A DNA stretch of 24,393 bases from Ruminococcus sp. UBA3800 (GTDB lineage: Bacteria > Bacillota > Clostridia > Oscillospirales > Ruminococcaceae): contig DFEO01000127.1 of assembly GCA_002368715.1 (NCBI GenBank), forward strand, positions 1 to 24,393. The letters run 5' to 3'. The notes under the pieces were generated by a model. It was not told the DNA's origin, searched no databases, and saw only the letters and a program-made list of their open reading frames with translations. This document shows positions 15,431-22,501 of the stretch, in pieces (positions within the stretch are counted from its first letter, which is position 1; each line of letters begins with the position of its first letter). The position numbers and the translations under genes are program-made.

Positions 15431-15733
15431 ATGCAGATAGCTACTCTTCACACAGCTAACAAGTTCACTGTGACGATCACAGGCAGGATAGATGCAAAAA
15501 CAGCCCCTGAGATCGAGAAGGCTGTGCTTTCTATGCCGGCAGAGGTCAAGGCGCTGGATTTTGACTTTAAAAATGTAATATATATATCATCGGCAGGGCT
15601 GAGGATGCTCATAACCGCCACACAGGAAATGGATAGAAGGGGCGGCTCGATGAAGATCGCAAATGCCAATGACGAGATACTTGAGATCTTTGAGGTGACA
15701 GGCTTTACAGAATTCCTGCCTATCGAATACTGA
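15431..15733 (+). CDS. STAS-domain anti-sigma factor antagonist-like protein
   Basis: A 100-residue single-domain protein of the SpoIIAA/RsbV type. In known systems such proteins switch partners by being phosphorylated by a cognate RsbW/SpoIIAB-like kinase. AAAGGA ends about 8 bases before the chosen ATG at 15431; an in-frame ATG at 15422 overlaps that site. It shows the early strand FTVTITGRIDAKTAPEIEKA and the switch loop DFKNVIYISSAGLRML, with S53/S54 at the usual phosphoacceptor position. The C-terminus has the usual IFEVTGFTEFLPI. The MATE transporter gene 17 bases downstream carries an RsbW/SpoIIAB-like ATPase domain, so the likely partner is encoded in cis. No sigma factor gene is visible in the window. 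Confidence 0.92.
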   Translation: MQIATLHTANKFTVTITGRIDAKTAPEIEKAVLSMPAEVKALDFDFKNVIYISSAGLRMLITATQEMDRRGGSMKIANANDEILEIFEVTGFTEFLPIEY

Positions 15734-15750
15734 GAAAAAGAGGAAACCAA

Positions 15751-17505
15751 ATGGTTGATTCAAAGATCATAACAAGGCTGTTTTTTCGTCTGCTGCCGGT
15801 TCAGATAATCCTGGTGGCGATAGGAAGCATAAACTCGATCATCGACGGAGCGATAGCAAGCAGATTTATAGGGCCCATAGCGATCAGCGTTATAGGCCTT
15901 TATCTTCCGCTGCTCAAATTTACCGACACCGTAAATGCCGTTATGCTGGGCGGCTCGCAGATATTGTGCGGCCAGTCCATAGGCAAGGGCGAGCTTGAAA
16001 AGACCGGAAGGATATTCTCGCTCGATCTGGTGGTGACAGCGGCGTTTTCGGCAGTGATAGCGCTGCCCTGCCTGTTTGCACCTTCGCTTGTGGGCGGCAT
16101 ACTCGGTGCCGACTCAAAGACTGCGGCTGATATGGCGCAGTATCTGAGAGGTATGTCCTTTGGCATAACGGGCACGATGATAGCGGCTCAGCTTTCGGTG
16201 TTTTTGCAGCTGGAGCAGCAGGAAAAGCGCACCTATGCAGGCATCGCCGTTATGGCGGTGTCAAATGTGGTGATGAACCTTTTGTTCGTAAAGGTGTTCT
16301 CGCTCGGGATGTTCGGCCTTGGTCTTTCCACAACGATAAGCAGCTGGCTTTTCTGCATCGTTCAGGCAAGCTATTATTTCAGCGGAAAGTCAGCCGTGCG
16401 TTTTAGTATAAAGGGGCTTGATCATTCGTTTCTTGCTCCTATGATAAAGATAGGCATACCCGGTGCGGTCGTACAGCTGTGCCTGACGATAAGGGGGCTT
16501 GCCCTTAACCAGATGATACTCCACTTTGCAGGCAGAAATGCTCTGGCGGCATTTGCGTCGGTGGGCACCTTCGGCTGTGTATATTTTGCGGTAACAGCAG
16601 GTGTGGCCTCGGCCACAAGGCTGCTGGCAAGCGTTTATTACGGCGAGGAGGACAGGTCGGGTCTTCTTATGATAATGAAGACTGCGCTGACAAAGGGTGT
16701 CGGCCTTGTTGCAGGTACTGCGGCAGTGTGTATAATTCTGGCACCGCTTTTCACAGGCTTTTTTTACAGCGACCCCGATACCGAGGTGTACAGGCTTGCG
16801 CTCCAGTTTTTCCGGATCTTCCCGATCTCTATGCCGCTGAGCGCCTTCTGTGTCATTTTCCTCAACTACTACCAGTGCTCGGACAGGATGAAGATAGTAA
16901 ATATCATTTCCGTTATCGACGGAGTCTTGGGCGTTTGCCTGAGCTCGCTGATACTTGCCCCGATAATGGGGGCTATGGGCATATGGATAGCACAGCCTCT
17001 GGCAGGTTATTATACTACGGCAGCCGTTATCCTGTACAGCGTGTGGATAAACGGCAGGCTGCCGAAAAGCATAGAGGACCTGCTGGTGATAAGGCCGGGC
17101 TTCGGTGTTCCCGATGAGGACAGGCTCGACATCTCTGTCAGGAACAAGAAAGATGTGCTGGATACCTCTCAGAGGGTGTATGACTTCTGCACCGAGCATG
17201 GTGTTGTTTACAAGCACGCATTTTACAGCGGTCTGTGTATCGAGGAAATGGCAGGCAACATAGTTGACCACGGCTTTGAAAAGGCCGGAAAAGACAGCAT
17301 AGACATTAGAGTGGTATATAAAGACGGCGGGATCCTTATACGCTTCAAGGACAGCTGCAAGCCCTTTGATCCGAAGGAGTTCGCAAAGCTTTTCAAGCCA
17401 GACGACATAACACACAATATAGGCATCAGGATGGTCAGCCGGATAAGCAGGGAAATGGATTATAACTATGTTCTGGGGCTTAATGTGCTGACAATAAAGG
17501 TGTGA
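15751..17505 (+). CDS. MATE-family transporter fused to a C-terminal RsbW/SpoIIAB-like ATPase domain
   Basis: At 584 residues it is about 130 longer than an ordinary MATE exporter. Residues 1-445 contain about twelve hydrophobic segments in a MATE-like pattern, starting FFRLLPVQIILVAIGSINSI, and would export an unknown substrate by cation antiport. After a short linker, residues ~460-584 form a GHKL ATPase domain of the anti-sigma kinase type: an N-box with E498, E499 and N503 in CIEEMAGNIVDHGF, a G1-like D534 in RFKDSCKPFDP, and a G2-like HNIGIRMV (G558). The usual GxG of the G1 box is replaced by SCK. No stop codon or frameshift separates the two parts. The gene sits between the STAS gene and a nucleoside-binding protein gene. 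This fits a transporter whose activity is coupled to phosphorylation of, or binding to, the STAS protein, which is inference. AAAGAGGA precedes the ATG. Confidence 0.9.
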   Translation: MVDSKIITRLFFRLLPVQIILVAIGSINSIIDGAIASRFIGPIAISVIGLYLPLLKFTDTVNAVMLGGSQILCGQSIGKGELEKTGRIFSLDLVVTAAFSAVIALPCLFAPSLVGGILGADSKTAADMAQYLRGMSFGITGTMIAAQLSVFLQLEQQEKRTYAGIAVMAVSNVVMNLLFVKVFSLGMFGLGLSTTISSWLFCIVQASYYFSGKSAVRFSIKGLDHSFLAPMIKIGIPGAVVQLCLTIRGLALNQMILHFAGRNALAAFASVGTFGCVYFAVTAGVASATRLLASVYYGEEDRSGLLMIMKTALTKGVGLVAGTAAVCIILAPLFTGFFYSDPDTEVYRLALQFFRIFPISMPLSAFCVIFLNYYQCSDRMKIVNIISVIDGVLGVCLSSLILAPIMGAMGIWIAQPLAGYYTTAAVILYSVWINGRLPKSIEDLLVIRPGFGVPDEDRLDISVRNKKDVLDTSQRVYDFCTEHGVVYKHAFYSGLCIEEMAGNIVDHGFEKAGKDSIDIRVVYKDGGILIRFKDSCKPFDPKEFAKLFKPDDITHNIGIRMVSRISREMDYNYVLGLNVLTIKV

Positions 17506-17539
17506 CAAGAACCGATAAAAACTATGAAGGAGGCAGCTT

Positions 17540-19444
17540 ATGAGAGAAGATTATAAAGCCGCAAAAAAGCTTGCGGAGGAGGCTGTTAAAGAGGCCAGGA
17601 AAAAGGGCATAGACCCTTATCTGCCGATACTTGACGAGATACCCGAAGCCAGGTCTTCTTCCGGCGAGATAAGGCTGGGTCTTCTGGAGCTGCCTGTTAA
17701 AAGGATAGTCGGAAACAAGGAGGCAGGCCGTAACTCCGCTTTTGCCAATAATTTTATGCCTTTGCTGGAGGACGGGAGCGAGTTTGCGACCAAGTGGTCC
17801 AATCTCTACGATTCGTTTGTGAACGAAGGCATAAGGGATGCCATCAAGGTCTATGAGTATATGAACAATTACTATGTTCAGGAGGGCAACAAGCGTGTGT
17901 CGGTCTCACGATTCGGTGAGATGGAGTTTATCCTTGCGGACGTAAGACGCATACTCCCAAAGCCCACGGACACAAAGGAGTATAAGGTATACAGCGAGTA
18001 TCTGCGCTTTTATGCAGCAACAAAGAATATATATATCGTTTTCTCCGAGGTGGGCAGCTATGAAAAGCTGGCCGACCTGCTGGGACGTGACCTCGATAAA
18101 AAATGGCCCGACTCCGTATGCTCGGAGTTGAAGCTTGCCTTTTTCAGCTTCTGCAAGAAGTGCAGGAGCGTTATGAAGATAGATGACGACAGAGCGCTTT
18201 CGGAGGCGTTTTTGATGTATATCTCTATCTTCCCGATGAAAACACTGTTCAGAGACACCGAGGAGCAGATAATCAAGAATATCAAGCTGGCAAGCTCGGA
18301 GCTTTCGGCTGTCACCTCGGACGATATAGCCTTTCTGGAAAGCGCCCCCGAGGCGGCAGAGCAGAAGACCTCCCGCTTCAGACAGTTTATACAGGGAAAG
18401 AAAAGATATACCGCTCAGACACCGCTCAAGGTGGCGTTAATCTATGATGCCGACCCCGAGCAGTCACGCTGGACCGACAGCCACGAGGCAGGCAGGCTTT
18501 ATGTGGAGCAGATGACCGATGAGAACGTTGTTACCACCAGCTACTGCACAGGTGAAGGCGAGCTGACCGCAGAGCAGACTATCGAGCGGGCGATAGCCGA
18601 CAGGAACGAGATCATTTTTGCGGTGTCTGCTTCGATGATACCCGACGCTCTCAAAGCAGCGGTAAAGAACCCCTCGGCAAAGATACTCTGCTGCTCGGTG
18701 GGACAGAAGCATTCATCTCTCAGATATTATCACGGAAAACTTTATGAAGCTGCTTTCCTTATGGGGATCCTTGCTGCCGACACCCAGCTTCGGGACGGAG
18801 CAGGCACCGACAGAAAGATAGGATACCTTACAAGAGATCTCGACAACATGAGCAAGAGAGTCTTAAACGCCTTTGCGGTGGGCGTTTCATTGCTTGACCC
18901 CGAGTGCAGGGTGGTGCTCGGCTGCGGCAGCAGTATAGATGACCTGCGTGATGAATGGAAACAAAAGGGGATAAGGTATTATGCCGACTTTGATTATGAG
19001 GGTCAGGCAGACCTTATGAGCCGCCCGGGACTTTTCCGTATGGATGAGGAGAAGGACAAGTATATAGGCGCTCCTTATTTCAGCTGGGGCAAGTATTATG
19101 TTCAGATAGTCCAATCTGTTCTTTCGGGCGCCTGGGAGCTGGGCGACGAGATGAAAACACATAACGCTGCCAGCTATTGGTTCGGCCTTTCTACCGGTGT
19201 TGTGGATATAAGAGTGAGCAGGATCAGCTATCAGACAAATAAGATGCTGGCGTTTTTCAAGACGGCGATAGTCAATGGCGGCTATGATCCCTTCACGGGA
19301 GAGCTGCGCACAGCTGACGGCATCGTTTATCAGGCCGAGACCGACAAGAAGCCCGGTGTGTCTCTGGAGCAGCAGACGCTCAAAACAGGCGATATCGCCT
19401 TTATGGACTGGTTTAACGAAAACATCGACTCTGATCTTATTTAG
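17540..19444 (+). CDS. Cytosolic ParB-like / BMP (basic membrane protein) nucleoside-binding-type fusion
   Basis: A 634-residue protein with a strong AAGGAGG before the ATG. It starts MREDYKAAKKLAEEAV with no signal peptide, lipobox or membrane segment, so it should be cytosolic. Residues ~50-140 resemble a ParB/sulfiredoxin-fold domain: LPVKRIVGNKEAGRNSAFAN is followed by FVNEGIRDAIKVYE and YYVQEGNKRVSVSRFG, where ParB proteins have GHRR. Residues ~140-290 are helical and unassigned. Residues ~295-570 match the BMP/Med (PnrA-type) periplasmic-binding fold, with PLKVALIYD, KLYEAAFLMGILAAD and KIGYLTRDL, then NAFAVGVSL and IGAPYFSWGKYYVQIV. Family members outside the cell bind purine nucleosides for ABC import. 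Here a free cytosolic binding domain suggests a sensor. I recall similar fusions in Clostridia labelled only as BMP-family proteins. No ABC permease is nearby. Confidence 0.85.
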   Translation: MREDYKAAKKLAEEAVKEARKKGIDPYLPILDEIPEARSSSGEIRLGLLELPVKRIVGNKEAGRNSAFANNFMPLLEDGSEFATKWSNLYDSFVNEGIRDAIKVYEYMNNYYVQEGNKRVSVSRFGEMEFILADVRRILPKPTDTKEYKVYSEYLRFYAATKNIYIVFSEVGSYEKLADLLGRDLDKKWPDSVCSELKLAFFSFCKKCRSVMKIDDDRALSEAFLMYISIFPMKTLFRDTEEQIIKNIKLASSELSAVTSDDIAFLESAPEAAEQKTSRFRQFIQGKKRYTAQTPLKVALIYDADPEQSRWTDSHEAGRLYVEQMTDENVVTTSYCTGEGELTAEQTIERAIADRNEIIFAVSASMIPDALKAAVKNPSAKILCCSVGQKHSSLRYYHGKLYEAAFLMGILAADTQLRDGAGTDRKIGYLTRDLDNMSKRVLNAFAVGVSLLDPECRVVLGCGSSIDDLRDEWKQKGIRYYADFDYEGQADLMSRPGLFRMDEEKDKYIGAPYFSWGKYYVQIVQSVLSGAWELGDEMKTHNAASYWFGLSTGVVDIRVSRISYQTNKMLAFFKTAIVNGGYDPFTGELRTADGIVYQAETDKKPGVSLEQQTLKTGDIAFMDWFNENIDSDLI

Positions 19445-19452
19445 GAGGAGTT

Positions 19453-20109
19453 ATGAGGATCCTTGTTATAGCTGACGAAGAATCTAAATATCTGTGGGAC
19501 TATTATACCCCCGATAAGCTTGACGGGATCGACCTTATTATTTCCTGCGGCGATCTGAGAGCCGAGTATCTTGAATTTCTGGTAACGATGGGCAGGGTGC
19601 CCGTGCTCTATGTTCCCGGCAACCACGACAGCCGCTATGAAAAGCGTCCGCCCGAGGGCTGCGAGCTTCTGGATGGGAAGGTGTTTCGGTATAAGGGTCT
19701 GCGTATCCTCGGCTTCGGCGGATCTATGCGCTACGGTGTAGGGCCTTATATGTATACCGAGAAGGAGATGCTGAAGCGCCTTAAAAAGTCCAGACGTTCG
19801 ATAGTTAAAAACGGCGGATTTGACCTGCTGGTCACGCATTCGCCCGCAAGAGGCTACGGCGACCTTGAGGATATACCCCACAAGGGCTTTGAGTGTTTCA
19901 ACAGGCTGCTGGAAAAGTGCCGTCCGAAATATATGCTCCACGGCCATGTCCATGCCACCTACGGCAGCCGCTTCAAGCGTGTGCTGCGGCACCCCAGCGG
20001 CACCACGATAATCAACTGCTATGACAAATACATCCTGGATGTTGACCTCGGGGAAGAGAAGGGTCCGACCAGAAAGGAGCTTTTCAAACAGCTCTATCCG
20101 AAGATATGA
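19453..20109 (+). CDS. Metallophosphoesterase
   Basis: A 218-residue calcineurin-like phosphoesterase, likely cytosolic. AGGAGG overlaps the end of the previous gene (stop TAG at 19442-19444), so the two are translated together. The dimetal motifs are in order: D8 in VIADEES, D34 in SCGDLRAEY, N57/H58/D59 in VPGNHDSRY, H129 in LVTHSPARG, and H165/H167 in LHGHVHATYG. In motif I, E10 stands where most family members have histidine (DxH), so the metal site may be altered; I recall relatives with the same DEES form. The substrate cannot be read from sequence; cyclic nucleotides and phosphodiesters are common in this fold. As the last gene of the STAS/MATE operon it could remove a nucleotide signal, which is inference. 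Confidence 0.92.
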   Translation: MRILVIADEESKYLWDYYTPDKLDGIDLIISCGDLRAEYLEFLVTMGRVPVLYVPGNHDSRYEKRPPEGCELLDGKVFRYKGLRILGFGGSMRYGVGPYMYTEKEMLKRLKKSRRSIVKNGGFDLLVTHSPARGYGDLEDIPHKGFECFNRLLEKCRPKYMLHGHVHATYGSRFKRVLRHPSGTTIINCYDKYILDVDLGEEKGPTRKELFKQLYPKI

Positions 20110-20114
20110 AATCG

Positions 20115-20153
20115 AAGACGCTCCTGTGCTTTTTTGAAGGAGCGTCTTTTTTT
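20115..20153 (+). terminator. Intrinsic terminator of the STAS/MATE operon
   Basis: AAGACGCTCC (20115-20124) pairs with GGAGCGTCTT (20139-20148) around a 14-base loop, and the T-run extends to 20153. It starts five bases after the phosphoesterase stop codon. Confidence 0.92.
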
Positions 20154-20437
20154 GGTCAGTTAAGGTTACACAAGGCTACAACAAAAATTACAAATTGTAA
20201 TCGCTTTGTGGGTAAAAAATTGAACTCGTTTTTGGGGCAAAAAACGACAAAAATGCCTGTTTTAGGCCATTATGAAGATATTTTGCCTTTACGGCATAAA
20301 AATATCAATTTAATAAATCGTAACAATTCATGCACGAATGTGCACAAATTTGCGAAAAAAAATCCCTCGATTTGGTCAGTGTTACAAATCGGTTAAGAAA
20401 ATTATTTGAAAAGCTTCAAATCGGTAACAACTTGTGG
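20154..20437. promoter_or_regulatory. AT-rich upstream region of the 3D-domain gene with a palindrome and direct repeats
   Basis: No gene is seen here. The region holds a near-perfect palindrome, ATTACAAATTGTAAT (20187-20201), and small hairpins such as TGCAC/GTGCA (20331-20344). Three related direct repeats are present: AAATCGTAACAA (20315-20326), AAATCGGTTAAG (20386-20397) and AAATCGGTAACAA (20418-20430). The second and third start 32 bases apart, about three helical turns, and the third covers the -35 and spacer region. Operator clusters for an unknown regulator are plausible. Confidence 0.45.
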
Positions 20438-20455
20438 TATAATACTTGGTATAAT
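20438..20455 (+). promoter_or_regulatory. Tandem extended -10 promoters of the 3D-domain gene
   Basis: Two perfect TATAAT boxes, 20438-20443 and 20450-20455, start 12 bases apart. Both are preceded by TGG, giving extended -10 elements. The upstream one has a weak -35 match, TTCAAA (20415-20420), with a 17-base spacer. Poor -35 boxes suggest activator dependence. Confidence 0.65.
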
Positions 20456-20516
20456 AAGTTTCGAGATAGAAAAGGGTGTCCATACGGGATATCCGTGAAT
20501 ATCTCCCAACTGAAAA

Positions 20517-20522
20517 AAGGAG
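20517..20522 (+). promoter_or_regulatory. Ribosome binding site with unusually long spacing to the start codon
   Basis: AAGGAG lies 13 bases before the only plausible in-frame ATG (20536). The surrounding AAAAAAGGAGTGTT is identical to that before the major pilin gene at 11351, where the ATG follows after normal spacing. Here TTTTAGTTATG replaces TTTTATG. An ATT at 20527 is in frame at closer spacing but would be a rare start. Confidence 0.6.
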
Positions 20523-20535
20523 TGTTATTTTAGTT

Positions 20536-21456
20536 ATGCAAACCACAGGCAAGATCAAGATAGCCTCGATAATTTGCGCATCCACAATGGCTATCGGCGT
20601 GTTTGCTTTGTCGGCAGATTCAGTAGAGATCGGCAAGACGAGATTGTTCAGATCGCCGAAGACATTGGAACCAAGCACAACTGCAGTAATCAAGAACCCG
20701 TCTTACATGGCCAAGGCTGTTACAGAAGAGCCTGAGAACAAAGAGAACAATGCAGAAGAGGTAGCCACCTTTGTAAAGGATGTACTTGCTGACAGCAATA
20801 TGATCCTTCGCAACGAGCAGACGGCTATCAAGAAGGCAGCAGAGGCGAAGGCTGCCGCAGAGGCCAAGAAGAAGGCAGAAGAAGAGAAAAAGGCTCTCGA
20901 AGCGAAAAAAGCCGCTGAAGAACAGGCTCGCAGAGAGGCAGAGGCTCAGGCAGCAGCTGAGGTAGTTGTTGTTTATGAGGAGGAGCAGGTGGAAGAAGCA
21001 GAGGAAGAGCCTGCAGATACAGAAGATACGACCTCTGAAACAAAGGAGCCCGAGACCACCGCAGCAGCAAAGCCTGCGGCAGCGGCTAAGACCACTGAGG
21101 ACGACGGACTTTACAAGAACCCGATAATCGATCCTGACTGGAACAGCAGCGGACACCTTACCTCATTCAGCGGTGTCTACTACGGACCCTCCGGCAAGGA
21201 GACCTATTACAACCTCAATATGAGCGGCGTTGTTTCCGTAATGAGAAACATGGGCTTTGACGAGGAGAATTATCCTTACTGGGTAAGAGAAGACGGCTGC
21301 AAGATGCTGGGCAACTACATAATGGTAGCAGCTGATCTGAGCGTGAGAAAGAGAGGAACTCTTGTGGAAACATCTCTCGGAACTGCGCTCGTATGCGACA
21401 CAGGTTCCTTTGCTGCATCCAACCACAACCAGATAGATATCGCAACCAACTGGTAA
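20536..21456 (+). CDS. Secreted coiled-coil protein with a C-terminal 3D (three-aspartate) domain
   Basis: A 306-residue protein, probably a cell-wall-active enzyme or wall-associated factor. Residues 1-27 form a Sec signal or anchor (KIKIASIICASTMAIGVFAL). Residues ~60-90 are polar. Residues ~95-140 are an Ala/Lys/Glu-rich helix (EAKAAAEAKKKAEEEKKALE), a long coiled coil. Residues ~140-190 are an acidic Thr/Glu/Pro linker. The C-terminal part carries the three aspartates that name the 3D domain: D267 in VAADLSVRKRG, D288 in VCDTGSF and D301 in NQIDIATNW. This is the double-psi beta-barrel fold shared with MltA and Rpf/YocH-type wall hydrolases. The coiled coil before a wall domain recalls secreted peptidoglycan hydrolases of Firmicutes. 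Peptidoglycan cleavage is likely but not proven. The gene is monocistronic, between its own promoters and a terminator. Confidence 0.82.
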   Translation: MQTTGKIKIASIICASTMAIGVFALSADSVEIGKTRLFRSPKTLEPSTTAVIKNPSYMAKAVTEEPENKENNAEEVATFVKDVLADSNMILRNEQTAIKKAAEAKAAAEAKKKAEEEKKALEAKKAAEEQARREAEAQAAAEVVVVYEEEQVEEAEEEPADTEDTTSETKEPETTAAAKPAAAAKTTEDDGLYKNPIIDPDWNSSGHLTSFSGVYYGPSGKETYYNLNMSGVVSVMRNMGFDEENYPYWVREDGCKMLGNYIMVAADLSVRKRGTLVETSLGTALVCDTGSFAASNHNQIDIATNW

Positions 21457-21487
21457 GGCTTGGAGATCAAAATCGATAATAACAGGA

Positions 21488-21525
21488 CAGCACGATGCTC
21501 TGATAGGGCAGCGTGCTGTTTTTTT
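21488..21525 (+). terminator. Intrinsic terminator of the 3D-domain gene
   Basis: CAGCACG (21488-21494) pairs with CGTGCTG (21512-21518), extended inward through TGCTC/GGGCA with a mismatch, and is followed by seven T residues. Confidence 0.9.
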
Positions 21526-21547
21526 GATGCGGCGCTGCGGGAGGCTG

Positions 21548-21576
21548 TTGATTTTTTTCAGACTTTGTGCTATTAT
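21548..21576 (+). promoter_or_regulatory. Promoter of the zinc-ribbon protein gene
   Basis: TTGATT (21548-21553), a 17-base spacer and TATTAT (21571-21576), about 37 bases before the ATG at 21614. Confidence 0.65.
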
Positions 21577-21613
21577 GTTTGCATAAGACCCATGTAAAAA
21601 GGAGGTCACGGAT

Positions 21614-22345
21614 ATGGATAACATCGTAACTATTGAACAGCTGGCAAAGACCCCGGAAAAACACGGCAGGCTTTTGTCCTTTTGCTGGAGCTCTTTTACA
21701 ACGGGCTGGTTATTCGGCACGGATGCTGTTTGCGAGATGTCGCTGGAGCGCACAAGGCAAAGCCCAATGCTCCATGTCGAGCGAAAGCCCTCGGGAGGAC
21801 AGAGGAGCAGAAAGGTCTATACTGCCGATGAAAGTCTGCTTGAAAGGCTTGGCGAACTGACAGAGCGTGAGAATATGGCTGCCTGGTCGGCTTTGCGATT
21901 CAGCGGAAGGCTGGCGCCCGAGGACCAAAGCTATATGGAGATAATTACAATGATCTTTGATGACAGCGATATTGGCGGCCGTGGCTTTACCCAGCGCAGG
22001 ATAGATGTAAGGGAGGTCCGTGGTCAGGGCAGGGGCGAGGTCATTGACGAGATACTCGATCTTTTGCGCTCGGCACAGGAGGAGGACAGGCTGGTGTCCT
22101 CGGTGACAGACCCTTTTTCCGGAGCAGCGATGTTCGGGATGACAGGCGCAGGTATGCCGATGATGGGATTTATCGCTATGGGACTGATGAACAGCTTCAA
22201 CCCCAATGTCCATATGCCCCAGCAGCAGGGCTGGACGTGCCAAAGGTGCGGACACGGAGATAATTCTCTCAACTTCTGTCCCGAGTGTGGTCAGAGACGC
22301 TGCGCAGAGACCGATGTGACCGATAAGAGCGGCGATGATGAGTGA
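21614..22345 (+). CDS. Protein of unknown function with C-terminal zinc ribbon
   Basis: A 243-residue cytosolic protein that I do not recognise. AGGAGG lies about 8 bases before the ATG. Residues 1-160 form a mixed alpha/beta domain (LLSFCWSSFTTGWLFGTDAV near the start; EEDRLVSSVTDPFSGA at its end). Residues ~170-200 are Gly/Met-rich (MFGMTGAGMPMMGFIAMGLM), possibly a flexible or weakly hydrophobic linker rather than a true membrane span. A four-cysteine zinc ribbon follows at ~210-227: CQRCG, then CPECGQRR. Many SPFH- or DUF-type proteins of Firmicutes have this kind of C-terminal short ribbon, but the front domain is not diagnostic. It has its own promoter and is followed by a 156-base gap with another promoter, so it is probably expressed alone. 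The acidic tail ends SGDDE. Confidence 0.78.
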   Translation: MDNIVTIEQLAKTPEKHGRLLSFCWSSFTTGWLFGTDAVCEMSLERTRQSPMLHVERKPSGGQRSRKVYTADESLLERLGELTERENMAAWSALRFSGRLAPEDQSYMEIITMIFDDSDIGGRGFTQRRIDVREVRGQGRGEVIDEILDLLRSAQEEDRLVSSVTDPFSGAAMFGMTGAGMPMMGFIAMGLMNSFNPNVHMPQQQGWTCQRCGHGDNSLNFCPECGQRRCAETDVTDKSGDDE

Positions 22346-22403
22346 CAGAGCACCGGCCTTTTGAGATAAGAGAAAAAATTGTGGGGCAGGGTGTCAAAAG
22401 GAC

Positions 22404-22432
22404 TTGAAAACAGGGAGAATTTGTGATATAAT
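22404..22432 (+). promoter_or_regulatory. Promoter of the CobD-like / phospholipase D-like pair
   Basis: TTGAAA (22404-22409), a 17-base spacer and a perfect TATAAT (22427-22432). The leader to the ATG at 22502 is about 62 bases and contains two copies of ATCGAAAA. Confidence 0.75.
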
Positions 22433-22501
22433 GAATGCGTTGCATTTATATGATCTGTCTTTATCGAAAATTTATATCGAAAAAATGGAAGGAACGTTTT
22501 T

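Noticed and set aside
20106..20396. Open frame of 96 codons after the phosphoesterase gene
   Set aside because: It begins inside the end of that gene, runs through its terminator and has no coding character.
20456..20535. c-di-AMP (ydaO-type) riboswitch upstream of the 3D-domain gene
   Set aside because: The leader after the -10 boxes is about 75 bases, too short, and the conserved ydaO segments are not seen.
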